Source: Paragemmobacter kunshanensis (lineage in GTDB: Bacteria > Pseudomonadota > Alphaproteobacteria > Rhodobacterales > Rhodobacteraceae). From it: DNA of 64,000 nucleotides. The position numbers and the translations under genes are program-made. How positions within the stretch are numbered: position 1 is the stretch's first letter; every line of letters begins with the position of its first letter. The notes beneath the pieces were generated by a model. It did not search any database. It was not told where the DNA came from and worked only from the letters and a program-made list of their open reading frames with translations. Where the stretch lies: assembly GCF_011059185.1 (NCBI RefSeq), contig NZ_JAALFE010000010.1, forward strand, positions 1 through 64,000, in the 5' to 3' direction. Of this stretch, positions 1 to 9,685 are shown piece by piece.

Positions 1-1
1 C

Positions 2-196
2 CAGAATGCTGCGGGTTCGAGGCTTGATCCACCCGACTTCGGCCGTTTGCGCGACGACAGACACCGCTCGGGGCGAAGAACGCTTGCCCAGCGAGCAAAA
101 TCAGGCGATCTTGAAGTCAAGCGGCAGGCCACTTGGGGAATGTCGGTGAAAGAGGGGCGAGATTTACCGGATGCAGCTGAAAGGGCTTTGACATGA
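2..196 (+). CDS. C-terminal end of an unidentified upstream gene (partial)
   Basis: An open frame runs in from the window edge and ends with a TGA that overlaps the ATG of the MFS gene (ATGA). The roughly 64 visible residues are basic and match no family I recognise. The 4-base overlap with the next gene is the only real support. It may be the end of a gene co-transcribed with the transporter or just a chance open frame. Confidence 0.25.
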   Translation, partial: QNAAGSRLDPPDFGRLRDDRHRSGRRTLAQRAKSGDLEVKRQATWGMSVKEGRDLPDAAERALT

Positions 197-633
197 CCAC
201 CGCGCCACAGGCCGTCTTGCGTTGGCGGATACTGGCAATCATCTGCACCGGTGTTGTCGGCGTGCTTGCAACATGGTTTTCGGCAACCGCGATCATGCCC
301 GCATTGATCGTAGAATGGAATCTGTCAGCGTCACAGGCGGCATGGATGACCAATGCTGTGCAGGTCGGTTTCGTCGTGGGGGCAATCGGCGCATCGCTTG
401 TCAACCTGCCCGACATTATCTCCATGCACCGGCTGATGACTGCATCAGCGGTGCTGGCTGCACTGGCCAATGCAGCACTGCCCTTTTTGGGGCCAGAGGG
501 TGCGATTGCCCTACGCTTTCTGACCGGCATGGCTCTGGCGGGGGTTTACCCGTTAACCTCAAATGGCTGGAACTGTTTCAGATCTGCGCGCAGAAGGGAT
601 CGCTTCAGGCCGCAGCAGAGGAGTCGGGCCTGA
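193..633 (+). pseudogene. MFS transporter, N-terminal fragment
   Basis: The first about 120 residues are a typical major facilitator N-terminus: a hydrophobic helix beginning at residue 11, then further membrane helices and a short basic loop between them. MFS proteins normally have about 400 residues and 12 helices. After the motif GMALAGVYP (nucleotide about 552) the frame changes to a basic, non-membrane stretch of about 27 residues that is simply an out-of-frame reading of the following LysR gene, then stops at 633. The gene is therefore cut after about three to four helices and cannot make a working transporter. Substrate unknown. Confidence 0.75.
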
Positions 634-1499
634 CGATCAGCACTGTCTCGTATCATTTGCGCAGTCTGGAGGATCATCTGGGCGTCGAGCTGTTCAATCA
701 TGCCCGGCGTCCCATGGTGCTGACGCCAAAGGGCATGGCTTTTCTGCGCAACATAGAAGAGGCGCTTCATGCAATCCGCAGGGCCAAGGCCGAGGCCTCG
801 GCCGGCAGCATATCCGAGGCAAGTTTCCTCAGGATCGGCACGATCGAGGATTTTGACAGCGATATCACGCCCGACCTGGCTGTATTCCTGTCGGCCAAAA
901 TGCCCGTCTGCGATTTTCTGTATCATACCGACTCCAGCCATTCGGTCATCCGCATGTTGCGCGACCGGCAACTTGACCTGGGCGTCACGACCACGCCAAG
1001 CGAAACCATACGCGACCTTGTGGACCGCCCCCTGCTACGCGATCCGTTTGTTCTGGTCCTTCCCCTGGTTGACGACCGATCCCTGACCGAGATCATGGAG
1101 GGGCGCACGAAGCTGCCGTTCCTGCGCTTTTCCAGTAACCTGATGATCGCGCAGCAGATCGAATCGCAACTGCGCCGCATCGGCGTGTCGGCGCCCCACA
1201 GGTTTGAATGCAGCAGCCACCAGACGCTGATGGCGATGGTCGCGGCCGGCGCCGGATGGACCATTACCACGCCCCTGCACTTCTCGCGGGCCAAGAGATT
1301 TCATGCAAAGCTGCGCATGCACCGTTTTCCCGGCAAGACGTTTTCCCGCACGCTGGCGATTGTCAGCACCCCGGACTGCTCGCGCTCGCTGGTTGATCTT
1401 GTCGACAGCAAGCTGCGCAGCCTGATCCTTGAACATGCCCTGGCGCCACTTCACAAAAGCAACCCCTGGCTGACGGACAGCTTCAGGCTGGTTTCCTGA
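552..1499 (+). pseudogene. LysR-family transcriptional regulator lacking its start codon
   Basis: From codon 552 the frame encodes a nearly complete LysR regulator of about 315 residues. It opens with NLKWLELFQICAQKGSLQAA and a winged helix-turn-helix (STVSYHLRSLEDHLGVELFNH), followed by a PBP2-like effector-binding domain from about residue 85. The residue before NLKWLEL is GTT, not a start codon, and there is no in-frame ATG, GTG or TTG or Shine-Dalgarno before the HTH. The upstream sequence belongs to the MFS gene in another frame. I infer that a deletion or join removed the native start and promoter. It lies 193 bases before the flavoprotein gene and may once have controlled it. Confidence 0.75.
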
Positions 1500-1692
1500 C
1501 AGCGCGACTTCCCGCGACAACGATAGTGGCAGGACGTGAGATCCGCGCAGGTCCGCGGAGGGGCGCAAACCATTCCACGTTCTTATCACTACATCACAAA
1601 TCTGTTCCGATATTTTGATAAACCCCACACTGACCGTTGCGGCGCAGCTGAGTTGCCTTCCTTAGTTTGTGCAATTGCATCGGAGGCGTCTC

Positions 1693-2025
1693 ATGAAATC
1701 CCGTACCAAAGTAGTTGTCATCGGCGGCGGCATCGCCGGTTGCTCGACGCTTTATCATCTCACCCAGGAGGGATGGACCGACGTCGTTCTGATCGAGAGG
1801 GATGAGCTGACCTCGGGCACGACATGGCATTCCGCCGCGCAGGTGACGAACTTTGGCGCGAACCAGACGATGGTGGGCCTGAAAAGCCACTCTATCGCGC
1901 TATACAAGAAATTGCGCGACGATCCGGAGTATCCGGTGGTAAACCGCTGCGCCTCGCTAAACCGCACCCGCGCCGTGATCTGCCGACACTGCCCAAGGTT
2001 CCGCCAGATCACCCGCCCCGCGTAG
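1693..2025 (+). pseudogene. Dimethylglycine dehydrogenase-like FAD oxidoreductase, N-terminal fragment
   Basis: The start at ATG 1693 is fixed by the Shine-Dalgarno CGGAGG at 1681-1686. The first about 82 residues are a DAO-family Rossmann N-terminus: VVVIGGGIAGCSTLYHL and then TSGTTWHSA, where the His of dimethylglycine/sarcosine dehydrogenases carries covalent FAD. After LRDDPEYPV (about 1938) the protein loses all resemblance to the family, because the DNA becomes the antisense of a phage head gene, and stops at 2025. Full-length relatives have 800 or more residues. The gene is thus disrupted at the left phage junction. Confidence 0.8.
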
Positions 2026-3248
2026 TTGCCCACAGGGCCAATCTGGCGCGTTTTCGGAGGCGTCCATGTCAAGCCGCCATCCCGGCTTATCTCAAGTTCC
2101 AGCGTGGCCGATTGAAAGCCCTGCCGGGGGAAGAGTTCGATCTGCCCCACGTTGAACCGCTGCCCGTCCTGATACAGCGTCTTGCTTGTCGCCTCTCGGA
2201 TCAGGGGCTGGTTGTCATCCGTGCCGATCTTGGCAAACCGGAACAACTGCGCATCGGATCGCCCGCAATACCACTCCCCGCGAAACTTGGCCGAACACGT
2301 CGCGGACCAAGCCTCCAGCGTCACCCCTTCCGCCCGCTCGTGCCATTCGCCCGTCGCCAGATCATACACCCAGGCCGGGCAATCCCGGAACGTGATGACG
2401 CAGAAGGTATGCCCCTCGTCCTCATAGGTGAAACATGCCTGCGGCTGGCAGTCCTTGATGGCCGTCTCTACGGGGGGAATGCTGATCGGCTGCAATGCCC
2501 CGGCCACGATATGCGCGCGGTTGTCATCTCCGACGAAAAAAGCCGCCCCCGGCAGTCGGGTAATCAGGTTGTGTGACTTCAAGCCAACATCAACCACGCC
2601 GCCCGCTTGCCGCTCGAATGCAGCCGCCCCTGCCCCGCCCGTCAGATACCAAACCTCGTGCGATGTTTCCTTGAACAGATACAACACGCCATTGATCGCG
2701 AAAGGCCGGATCAGGTTGTCATCGCGCCCATCTGCCGTGGAGAAGTTCAGCCCCGGCAGATCGCTTGCGTCGGCAATGTCGCTCCACTGGAACCGCCGCC
2801 CGTTCAACTCGGTGAGAACCGTGTAATTCCCGATGTAATCATGGCTGCCGAAGTCGCTGAAAGCCCCCGGCGTCGGGTTTGTCAGGCTCACTCCATCCCA
2901 CAGGTAATAGTCGCCGTTCGCCACCACGGTTACATCGCCGTTGTTCCCGGCAATCGTGGTGTTTTCGTCGTCCGCTATGGCCCCATGGCTGAGGTATCCG
3001 CCATCCGCTGCGATTTCCTGCAATACCTCGCCAGCCACGGCAAACAGCTTTCCGTCCACCTCTGACAGCGCCCGCGTAAACACGCCCGGAAGGGCGGAAA
3101 ACGGCTGCAAGCCCAAGACAGACTTGATCGCGTATTGCGCCCTGCCCCCGGCAACAATTGGTTCGGGATAGCAATTCACCAGCCGCGACGGGTTGGCCGC
3201 GATGTTATCGCTATCACGCGCGGCAGGGGCGAAGAATTGCAGTTGCAT
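1755..3248 (-). pseudogene. P22 gp10-like head/tail stabilisation protein, 3' end lost
   Basis: The protein starts MQLQFFAPAARDSDNIAANP, the standard opening of P22 gp10-like 'packaged DNA stabilisation' proteins, and continues as a beta-propeller-like repeat protein with the characteristic late motif GRVIWRNLGQCRQI near residue 420. In P22 this protein closes the portal channel after DNA packaging. About 437 residues are phage-derived (3248 down to about 1938). The final 60 codons are the antisense of the flavoprotein gene and cannot be native. The true protein probably ended only a little further on, so function may or may not survive. Confidence 0.75.
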
Positions 3249-3628
3249 CAGTAATACAGGCTCCGCGCCCCGGCGTCGGCTTCCTCGTCGGAAATCGCGC
3301 CGTCATCGTCCAGATCCCGCACGTCCTCGCGGTTGTCGCTGCGGATCGTCGCCATCAGCCTGCGCCAAGCCAGCCCGCGCGTTGTCGGGCGCGGAACGCT
3401 GTATTCCCCGGCCAGTTCCACCGCCAAGAGCATGCCAAGCGGCTGAAACGACATGGTGGGCGTCGTGTCCAGCGTCCACGAAATCGTGGCTTCATTGCCC
3501 AACTCGGCAAACAGGCTATCCAGCACGTCGCCGCCGTTGGCATATTGATCAGCCGTCAGCCCTTCATCCTCGGCTTTCACGCCAAGGATGCGAAAGGCCC
3601 GCTCGATCACTTCAAGCCGCGTCGCCAT
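3248..3628 (-). CDS. P22 gp4-like head completion / tail accessory protein
   Basis: 126 residues. The opening MATRLEVIERAFRILGV and the following conserved aspartate and glycine pattern are typical of the small proteins encoded between coat and gp10 in P22-like phages, which form the ring that extends the portal. The stop overlaps or abuts the ATG of the gp10-like gene and the start overlaps the 3612-3824 gene, so translation is probably coupled. Function is inferred from position and size. Confidence 0.55.
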   Translation of the reverse strand: MATRLEVIERAFRILGVKAEDEGLTADQYANGGDVLDSLFAELGNEATISWTLDTTPTMSFQPLGMLLAVELAGEYSVPRPTTRGLAWRRLMATIRSDNREDVRDLDDDGAISDEEADAGARSLYY

Positions 3629-3824
3629 CTTGCACCTTGCGCGGACGGCCCCGCTTGGGCTTTTCCTCTGAAAGTTCTGCGGGCTTTTCTTCCGTCAGAA
3701 CCTCGAAATTCGGGTTTGCCGCCACAACGGCGCGCAGGTGTTCCGGCACGTCAAACTCGCAGAACGGCGAGAGAGCAATGCCCTTCCAATCTCCGGCTGC
3801 GTTGTTGAGAAACTTGGCGCGCAT
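3612..3824 (-). CDS. Small phage structural-module protein, unknown
   Basis: 70 residues: a short N-terminal globular half (MRAKFLNNAAGDWKG) and a charged C-terminal tail rich in Lys, Arg and Glu (KPKRGRPRK). It overlaps the next gene by 17 bases. Similar small proteins with a basic RGRP tail are common next to head genes. I do not recognise a specific function. Confidence 0.55.
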   Translation of the reverse strand: MRAKFLNNAAGDWKGIALSPFCEFDVPEHLRAVVAANPNFEVLTEEKPAELSEEKPKRGRPRKVQDGDAA

Positions 3825-3875
3825 GGCGTCCCTCCATGGTGGAAGGGGGCAAGGTTTCCCCTGCCCCCGTCGCTA

Positions 3876-4352
3876 TCAGTCAACCGAATAGGCCAGCGTC
3901 AGGGTCAGCGTCCCGCCAGCGGCGGTAACGGCATCCTTCGTGGTGGCGATCAGATCGAAGAAACCGCCCGGATCGGACGTCTGGCCGGAAACGAATTCCC
4001 AAGCCATCTTGCCCGAGTTGGCGTGATCCTTGATCAGGCGCACATCGAAAGCAGATCCCGACAGGTCGATCCCGTCGTTCAGCGCGTCATCATCGGTGGT
4101 GATGTTCGAGGAAACCGCCTTGAACCCCAGATCAAGCGTCGGGGTGTTCGCGGTGGCGTCCAGGACGTCGCCAGCAATGCGCGACAGGCCGTGAATGCGC
4201 GCATTTGAGGGAATGCGAACAAACACGTATTCAGTCCCGGCGGCGACCGAAGTCCCCACCTCAACCGTGCTGTCGATGATCGTGGCCGCGCGCTCTGCCT
4301 TCACTTGCAGAGTGTCCAGCTTCACGATGGAACGGAGAGTTGCGTTAGGCAT
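3876..4352 (-). CDS. Phage head protein, possible decoration protein
   Basis: 158 residues, rich in Ser, Thr, Ala and Asp, with no signal peptide or membrane segment. It lies directly downstream of the coat gene, 10 bases away, a usual site for capsid decoration or stabilising proteins. The composition fits a beta-rich capsid surface protein, but the function is inferred from position only. Confidence 0.6.
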   Translation of the reverse strand: MPNATLRSIVKLDTLQVKAERAATIIDSTVEVGTSVAAGTEYVFVRIPSNARIHGLSRIAGDVLDATANTPTLDLGFKAVSSNITTDDDALNDGIDLSGSAFDVRLIKDHANSGKMAWEFVSGQTSDPGGFFDLIATTKDAVTAAGGTLTLTLAYSVD

Positions 4353-4362
4353 CTGATCCTCC

Positions 4363-5496
4363 TTAGACCGCAGCCGGGGCGCTATACCAGACGGACACCA
4401 TGCCGTGCTGGACGCCGTTGTAGATCAGCTTGGAAACGCCACGGCACTCCTCGATGGCAACGCCATATTCGAAGTCGTAGTCGGTTTCCTTCTTGACCCG
4501 CGAAGTCGGTTCTTGGCCCCAAGCCACGCCCAAAGCCTGAGCGCCGCAGAGAGCCGCCATCGACACATCCGAAGTCGAAGCGCCGACACCCGTAACGACG
4601 GGAATTTCCGGCACTTCGCGGATGATCACGCCGTCCCAGATCAGGTCGCCGTCCTGGAAGATCGGGTTGGATCCGACTTCACGCGGGCGGGCTTCCCGGT
4701 TGGCTGCGAGGATGGACGAGTCCCGCTTGAGATCGCGGAACCCACGCGAACCGACGAACATCACGAACCATTCACGGCCTTCCGCGTCATCCGTCTTGAA
4801 CGGGCGAATGTGCGGATCGGCTTCCTGCGCGCGCATCTTGGCAAGCGACACGATGCCAGCAGACATTTTGTCCGCCGAAGTGTCGATGTTCAGAAGCGAG
4901 TTGGCGTGGTTGTTCGAACTGTTGTTCGACACAGCCGCGCCGAACAGATAGCGGTCAGCGTTGGCAGCAAGGAACGAGTTCTTGTTGCCTTCCGTCTGCG
5001 CCAGATAGGCGGCAAGCGGCGTCAGCGTCGGCCCGCCCGCATCGGCAGATTTGCCTTGCAGGAACGACGTGCCGTCGACAGCCATGAAGCCGCAGATCAG
5101 GTCGTCGCGCAGGCTTTCGCCCGCCCAGGTTTTCAGCTGCATCCGTGCCGCGCGACGCAGGTCCATTTCGGTCCAATGCTCGTCGGGCTTCACGATCACC
5201 ACGCCGTTACGGTTCCAGTTCACCGTGATCGACTTGTTGAAGTTGCCAAGGGCTTCCTCGTTGCCGGACAGGCGCGAGGTGCCTTGCACACCGCCCGACT
5301 TGAGCCGGGTGATGAGGGGGATGTTGATGGTCTTGCCGCCCGCCGAAAGCTCGTATTTCGTCACGATAGGCATCATGGCATTGCCATCGCTCCGGCCCAT
5401 GTAGGGGCGGAAGCGGTTGTCGCGGACGTATTCCGCGAAGAACTGCGCATCCCACTTTGCGACGCGGGAGGCAGTATTGAGAGAGGTTTGTGCCAT
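4363..5496 (-). CDS. Major capsid (coat) protein
   Basis: 377 residues, resembling the phage capsid family that includes N4 gp56-like coats: opening MAQTSLNTASRVAKWDAQFFAEYVRD, then a segment of the type SAGGKTINIPLITRLKSGGV and NRNGVVIVKPDEHWTEMDLR, and a conserved YDFEYGVAIEECRGVSKL near the end. It sits between scaffold and decoration genes in the order expected for P22-like heads. It would form the HK97-fold icosahedral shell. No truncation is seen. Confidence 0.85.
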   Translation of the reverse strand: MAQTSLNTASRVAKWDAQFFAEYVRDNRFRPYMGRSDGNAMMPIVTKYELSAGGKTINIPLITRLKSGGVQGTSRLSGNEEALGNFNKSITVNWNRNGVVIVKPDEHWTEMDLRRAARMQLKTWAGESLRDDLICGFMAVDGTSFLQGKSADAGGPTLTPLAAYLAQTEGNKNSFLAANADRYLFGAAVSNNSSNNHANSLLNIDTSADKMSAGIVSLAKMRAQEADPHIRPFKTDDAEGREWFVMFVGSRGFRDLKRDSSILAANREARPREVGSNPIFQDGDLIWDGVIIREVPEIPVVTGVGASTSDVSMAALCGAQALGVAWGQEPTSRVKKETDYDFEYGVAIEECRGVSKLIYNGVQHGMVSVWYSAPAAV

Positions 5497-5524
5497 CTCT
5501 TACACTCCGTAGGGGTTGATGCGG

Positions 5525-6250
5525 TTACGAACCGAAGGCAGCGTCAAACGCTGAACCTTTGGCGCGCGGTTCACCTGCCTTGCCAGCCGCAGGCGCGGAC
5601 GCCAGCGAACCGGGAAGGCGGGGTTTCGGCTGAGCGGTTCCGCCAAGTTCAGCCATGATCTCTGCGCGGAGTTGTTCCTTGATGGCTTCCATTTGAGAAG
5701 CCTTCCACGCCTCGGGATCAGCGCCGATTTCCTCGGCCACCCGTTGGCGCTTGTAGAACTCCACCGCCGCGTGGAACGGCGACGGATGCTCCAGAAGTTG
5801 CTGCGAAAGATGCGGATGCTGGTCAAAGTAGGCATAAGCCGCCTTCACCTCTTCCGCGCCGAAATCTCGTTCGGCGAGGAACCGCGACTGTTGCAGCTTC
5901 AAGGCGGTGAATTGCGCCTGAAACTGGTTTCGCTCGTATTGCAGCCGCTGATCGGGATCCGTGAAGAAATCCGGGGCGGGCTGCGCCTTCTGTTTCGCTT
6001 CGATCTGTGCGCGCCATTGACGGAGTTCTTCCGCCTCGCGCTCGGCCTTCTGGCGGCGTTCCCGCTCGTCCAGCAACGCACTGATGGGGATTGCGCCCGG
6101 CTTTTCCGCTTCGACAGCCGCAGGCGGCGCGGCCTCTGGTTCGCCCTGGCCTTCGCCTTCCGCCTCGATCTCTTCCGCTTCGACAGCTTCGGAAACTTCG
6201 GCCTCGGGTTCGGGTTGTTCGTCGTCAAGGAATGCGAGTTTATCGCTCAT
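5525..6250 (-). CDS. Capsid scaffolding protein
   Basis: About 241 residues and strongly acidic at the N-terminus (a run of Glu and Ala over residues 8-50), followed by a long predicted coiled coil with many Arg, Glu and Gln (about 60-130) and a short C-terminal helix. This composition and its position between portal and coat identify a scaffold, which drives procapsid assembly and then exits. The ATG at 6250 is preferred over 6265 because GGGAG stands 8 bases before it. Confidence 0.75.
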   Translation of the reverse strand: MSDKLAFLDDEQPEPEAEVSEAVEAEEIEAEGEGQGEPEAAPPAAVEAEKPGAIPISALLDERERRQKAEREAEELRQWRAQIEAKQKAQPAPDFFTDPDQRLQYERNQFQAQFTALKLQQSRFLAERDFGAEEVKAAYAYFDQHPHLSQQLLEHPSPFHAAVEFYKRQRVAEEIGADPEAWKASQMEAIKEQLRAEIMAELGGTAQPKPRLPGSLASAPAAGKAGEPRAKGSAFDAAFGS

Positions 6251-6340
6251 CGTGTCGTCTCCCATGTCGTGGTGAGTTACGCATCGCCCTTGCCCCGGCG
6301 GCGGGGTTTGGTTGTCCGTCCAAACTGCGGTGATCGCCCG

Positions 6341-8122
6341 TTAGAACCCGGCGGCGGTATTCATCGGACGCACGACTTCCATCCGCGCGTCAAATTGCAT
6401 TTTGCCGATGGACGCCATGTCCTTGGCCGCAGCCGCTCTTGCGCGTTCTGCCTCGGCTTCCGTCTTGTCGATCTCGGCCACAGCCCCACGCTGCGCGATT
6501 TGTGCCTGCGCCTGCGCCATCTGCGCTTGCATGGCCTGCGCCTCGGGCGGCGGTTGCATCTTTTCCATGATCTTCCGCTTGTCGCGAATGTCGGCCACGT
6601 CGATCAGCACGTCAGGCGGGATTTGCACACCCTTCGCCGCCAGATCGGCCAGCTTGTCAAACTGTTCCGCCCGCAGAGAGGCATAATCCGGGGCCTGATC
6701 CACGAGGATATCCACGTCAATCTCGGCAATCGGGTTCATCATCTGCGGCCCATAAGGCCCCATCACCATCTGGTTGACGCCGACGAACTGCGCCGCCGCC
6801 TCGTCATCCGTGACGCGGATCCAGCGCGGTTCTTGCCAGAATTGCTTGATGCGGTGCCAGATGGCCCGATAGACCCGTTCCGTCCAGTCGCGCAGGCTGT
6901 CGTAAATCGGCGCAAGTTCGGCCAATCCGGCCTGTTGCTGCGCCATGATTGCCCGCCCGGATTGCTGCCCGGACAACTGGCCGAGAAGCGACGCATTCGG
7001 CCCCAACATGTCGATTTCCTGCTTGGCCTCTTGCAGCAGGTTGAACTGCCCCATCGTCATGTCAGTTGTGGGGATGATCTCGAAAGGCTTCATGCCCGTT
7101 TCTGGATCGAATGCAGCCGGATCGACTTCCACATGCCCGTCCGGCATCGCCAGTTGCCGCTTTACCTCAGCGACGTTCACCGCGCCTTTCATGCCCATAG
7201 TCTGACGATTGTTCAGCGCGTTCAACAGCTTGGAACGGCGCTTGTTGATCTCGTCCTGCATGGAGATCATATCGCGCACCACGCCATAGCGGCGGTTTTC
7301 ACGATCCACATAGCCCGACATGAGGATAATCGGGCAGGCTGGCTTGCCGTCCTCGATATACGGCGACACGTCGTTGTAGAGTTCGCCCTTCCCGGTGAAG
7401 ATCGCCAGATGCCATTGCCCGCCGCGCTTGTAATACATCTGCGCCACGCGGACACGGCGAAGCCGCTTGTCGGCCCATGCCATGCCTTCACGCTGCGGCC
7501 TGTCCTCGTATGTCTCGCCAGCCGTGCCATCGGCCCCGGTGTCAAGAATGGCTTCCAGATCGTCGCCCTGATAGAACTGGCTGGCGTATTCCATCGCCGC
7601 GTCCAAGCTCATCCATTTCAGGACGCCAAGATAGGCCGCATCCGAGAAATCCTTTTCCCGGCTGTGGGGATCGAAAAAGATTTCCTCCCACCGCAGGCGC
7701 TTCACGCAAACATCGAGTTGCCCGTTGTATTCCTCGGCGATGACTTCAACGCCGCCGTAGCCTTCCACAATCAGGTTCTCGAAGGCGTTGGATCGCTTCA
7801 CGTCCACGCGCTGGGTTTCCTCGACAAACCGCAGCGCCTTGGTTGCCAGATCGGCGGCTTCTTCGTCCTGCGGATTGCGCGGATAGGCGACGGGATCGAC
7901 ACGGCCACGCTGCTCAATGCCGATCATCGCGTCGATCTTCCGCTTGATGCGGTTGACTGTGATGATGGGCTGTTTGCGCTTTTTCAGGATTGCCTCTTCC
8001 TCGGCAGTCCATTGGAACCCGTCGTAGTAATCCCGATCACGCTCCGAAGCCTCGCGCGCGTCGCTGGTCAGATCGGTTGCCCGTTCCGCCATGCTTTTGA
8101 GTTGGGCGAGTTCAAGCATCAA
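6341..8122 (-). CDS. Portal protein, P22 type
   Basis: 593 residues, within the usual range for P22-like portals. Recognisable stretches are RDRDYYDGFQWTAEEEAIL near residue 30, QPIITVNRIKRKIDAMIGIE near 55, and the long C-terminal helical part rich in Ala, Gln and Met (from about 530). Twelve copies form the DNA entry channel at one capsid vertex and dock the terminase. The ATG overlaps the terminase stop (ATGA), so the two are translationally coupled. Confidence 0.9.
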   Translation of the reverse strand: MMLELAQLKSMAERATDLTSDAREASERDRDYYDGFQWTAEEEAILKKRKQPIITVNRIKRKIDAMIGIEQRGRVDPVAYPRNPQDEEAADLATKALRFVEETQRVDVKRSNAFENLIVEGYGGVEVIAEEYNGQLDVCVKRLRWEEIFFDPHSREKDFSDAAYLGVLKWMSLDAAMEYASQFYQGDDLEAILDTGADGTAGETYEDRPQREGMAWADKRLRRVRVAQMYYKRGGQWHLAIFTGKGELYNDVSPYIEDGKPACPIILMSGYVDRENRRYGVVRDMISMQDEINKRRSKLLNALNNRQTMGMKGAVNVAEVKRQLAMPDGHVEVDPAAFDPETGMKPFEIIPTTDMTMGQFNLLQEAKQEIDMLGPNASLLGQLSGQQSGRAIMAQQQAGLAELAPIYDSLRDWTERVYRAIWHRIKQFWQEPRWIRVTDDEAAAQFVGVNQMVMGPYGPQMMNPIAEIDVDILVDQAPDYASLRAEQFDKLADLAAKGVQIPPDVLIDVADIRDKRKIMEKMQPPPEAQAMQAQMAQAQAQIAQRGAVAEIDKTEAEAERARAAAAKDMASIGKMQFDARMEVVRPMNTAAGF

Positions 8123-9384
8123 ACAACCTTCCAGTCGTCAGGTTCTCGGGCTTCGGCGCGGTAATCCGGCGGGCGCTGCAAGAGGTCATCGTCCAGCACA
8201 ACGTCCATCGGGATCAGCTTGCCCTTGCGGTGCAGGCGCTCCACGGCATAACGCAGGGCGTCGATCCCGTGGTTATTGGCGTCCTCGGGGACGGGCAGGA
8301 TGGCCCCGGTGCGCTTGTCGATCTCATAGGCGTATGATCCGAGTTCCCGGATCAGGTTAATGCAGCGCGGGTTCACCACGATATCCAGGCCCTGCAAGAA
8401 GCTGATGCCGTCCTCTATCGAACCTTTGCCCTTGCGCGCGCCCCTCATGCGGGGGAAGCCGTGGCGTTGCAGATAGTCTATCGTCTCAGGCCGGGCGCTG
8501 TCAGCGTTGCACGGCCACTTGTGCAACTCAGGAATGCGGGCGAGGAACACAGGCAGGGCGTCGGTAGGAACACCCACCTCGAAAGCCTCGTGATCAACAT
8601 ACAGCGTCTTATTCTCGATCAGGCAGCACCGCAAAGCCGCTGTGGGATCGTTGGCAAAGCCGAAGTCAACGCCGCCATACCAGATCACGCGGGCGGGCGG
8701 CTCAACCTCGCCCACGCGCCAGTTGCGGAAGATGCGGGCTTCCGAAAGCGACTGATACTTGCCTTCCCAAACATGGGCATACTTGTCCGGGTTGCGTTCC
8801 CTGTCGCGGTTCATGTCCTCGCGCAGGGCTTCGGGAAAATACGGGTTGTCGCTCCAGTTCGCCAGCACCACAACGGCGTTGTCCCGTTCGTCGCCGCGCA
8901 GCATGGCGTCAATCGGATCCGTCTCGCTAACCGGGTTCCAGCTTGCCCAAATTTCGCTGCCGTCCTTGCGGATTGTCGGGGTGAGCAGATCCAGGCTCAT
9001 CTGGCTGATCGTCTGCGCTTCCTCAATCCATGCCACATCAAAGCCCTCCAGAGACTTGATGCTTGCGGCTGTGTGGTTTTGCAGGCCACGAAAGATGCAG
9101 AGCGAACCGTTGCGGCCCCGGATTTCCTGATCGGTGATAGTGAAGAAGGCAGACAGCCCGAGTTGGGCAATCTTGTCCTCGATCAGTTGCTTGACGCTGT
9201 CCTTGATGCTGTTCTGGATTTCGCGGACGCAGACCACGCGGAAATTCGGCTTTGTCGCCATGAGTGCGACGGCATAGCCCGCGAAGAAATGCGACTTGCC
9301 AGAACCCCGGCCACCATATGCACCCTTGTATCGCGCAGGCTGTAGAAGGGGCGCGAATACAGCTGGTATATCAAGCTGCGCCAT
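8119..9384 (-). CDS. Terminase large subunit
   Basis: 421 residues. The N-terminal ATPase has Walker A GGRGSGKS (residues 24-31) and Walker B VAWIEEAQ (about 117-124); the C-terminal nuclease domain opens with GGVDFGFANDPTA (about 245) and ends with the acidic NNHGIDALRYA motif (about 375). It pumps DNA into the procapsid and cuts concatemers. It overlaps the small-subunit gene by 14 bases and the portal gene by 4. The catalytic motifs are intact, so this protein should be functional even though the phage is not. Confidence 0.93.
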   Translation of the reverse strand: MAQLDIPAVFAPLLQPARYKGAYGGRGSGKSHFFAGYAVALMATKPNFRVVCVREIQNSIKDSVKQLIEDKIAQLGLSAFFTITDQEIRGRNGSLCIFRGLQNHTAASIKSLEGFDVAWIEEAQTISQMSLDLLTPTIRKDGSEIWASWNPVSETDPIDAMLRGDERDNAVVVLANWSDNPYFPEALREDMNRDRERNPDKYAHVWEGKYQSLSEARIFRNWRVGEVEPPARVIWYGGVDFGFANDPTAALRCCLIENKTLYVDHEAFEVGVPTDALPVFLARIPELHKWPCNADSARPETIDYLQRHGFPRMRGARKGKGSIEDGISFLQGLDIVVNPRCINLIRELGSYAYEIDKRTGAILPVPEDANNHGIDALRYAVERLHRKGKLIPMDVVLDDDLLQRPPDYRAEAREPDDWKVV

Positions 9385-9685
9385 CCGGCTTTACGATGTT
9401 GAGCGTGATGACGCCGGGAAGCGGGTTGTCGGGATCGCTGCCGTGCATCGTCTGGATGGGCAGCACCTTGCCCAGCAGGGCCATGAACGGGCCGGGGTTG
9501 TCCTCTGCCTGCTGCGTCAGATAGGCCACCATGCCTCCCTCGCCGCCTGCCTTTTCCGCCGCTTGCAGGATTGCGTCCTTGAGAAGCGCGGTTGTCTTGT
9601 TCGGCATACCCTTGGGCCGTCCGGGGCCGGGGATACCAGCACAACCCCGCAGCATTTTTTTGGATTTTTTTTCCTCAGACATCAA
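9371..9685 (-). CDS. Putative terminase small subunit / DNA-packaging protein
   Basis: 104 residues with GPGRPKGMPNKTTALLKDAILQ (from residue 19), a basic N-terminus and a helical body. Proteins with this GRPKG-NK opening regularly precede large terminase genes in proteobacterial phages and are taken as packaging-site recognition subunits. It overlaps the large terminase start by 14 bases. Start is either of two tandem ATGs (9685 or 9682). Confidence 0.65.
   Translation of the reverse strand: MMSEEKKSKKMLRGCAGIPGPGRPKGMPNKTTALLKDAILQAAEKAGGEGGMVAYLTQQAEDNPGPFMALLGKVLPIQTMHGSDPDNPLPGVITLNIVKPDGAA

Noticed and set aside
4405-8164. Long open frames on the plus strand opposite the coat, scaffold and portal genes (up to 830 codons)
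   Set aside because: They are antisense shadows of well-supported phage genes in GC-rich DNA: His/Arg/Leu-rich, no recognisable domains, no ribosome-binding sites.
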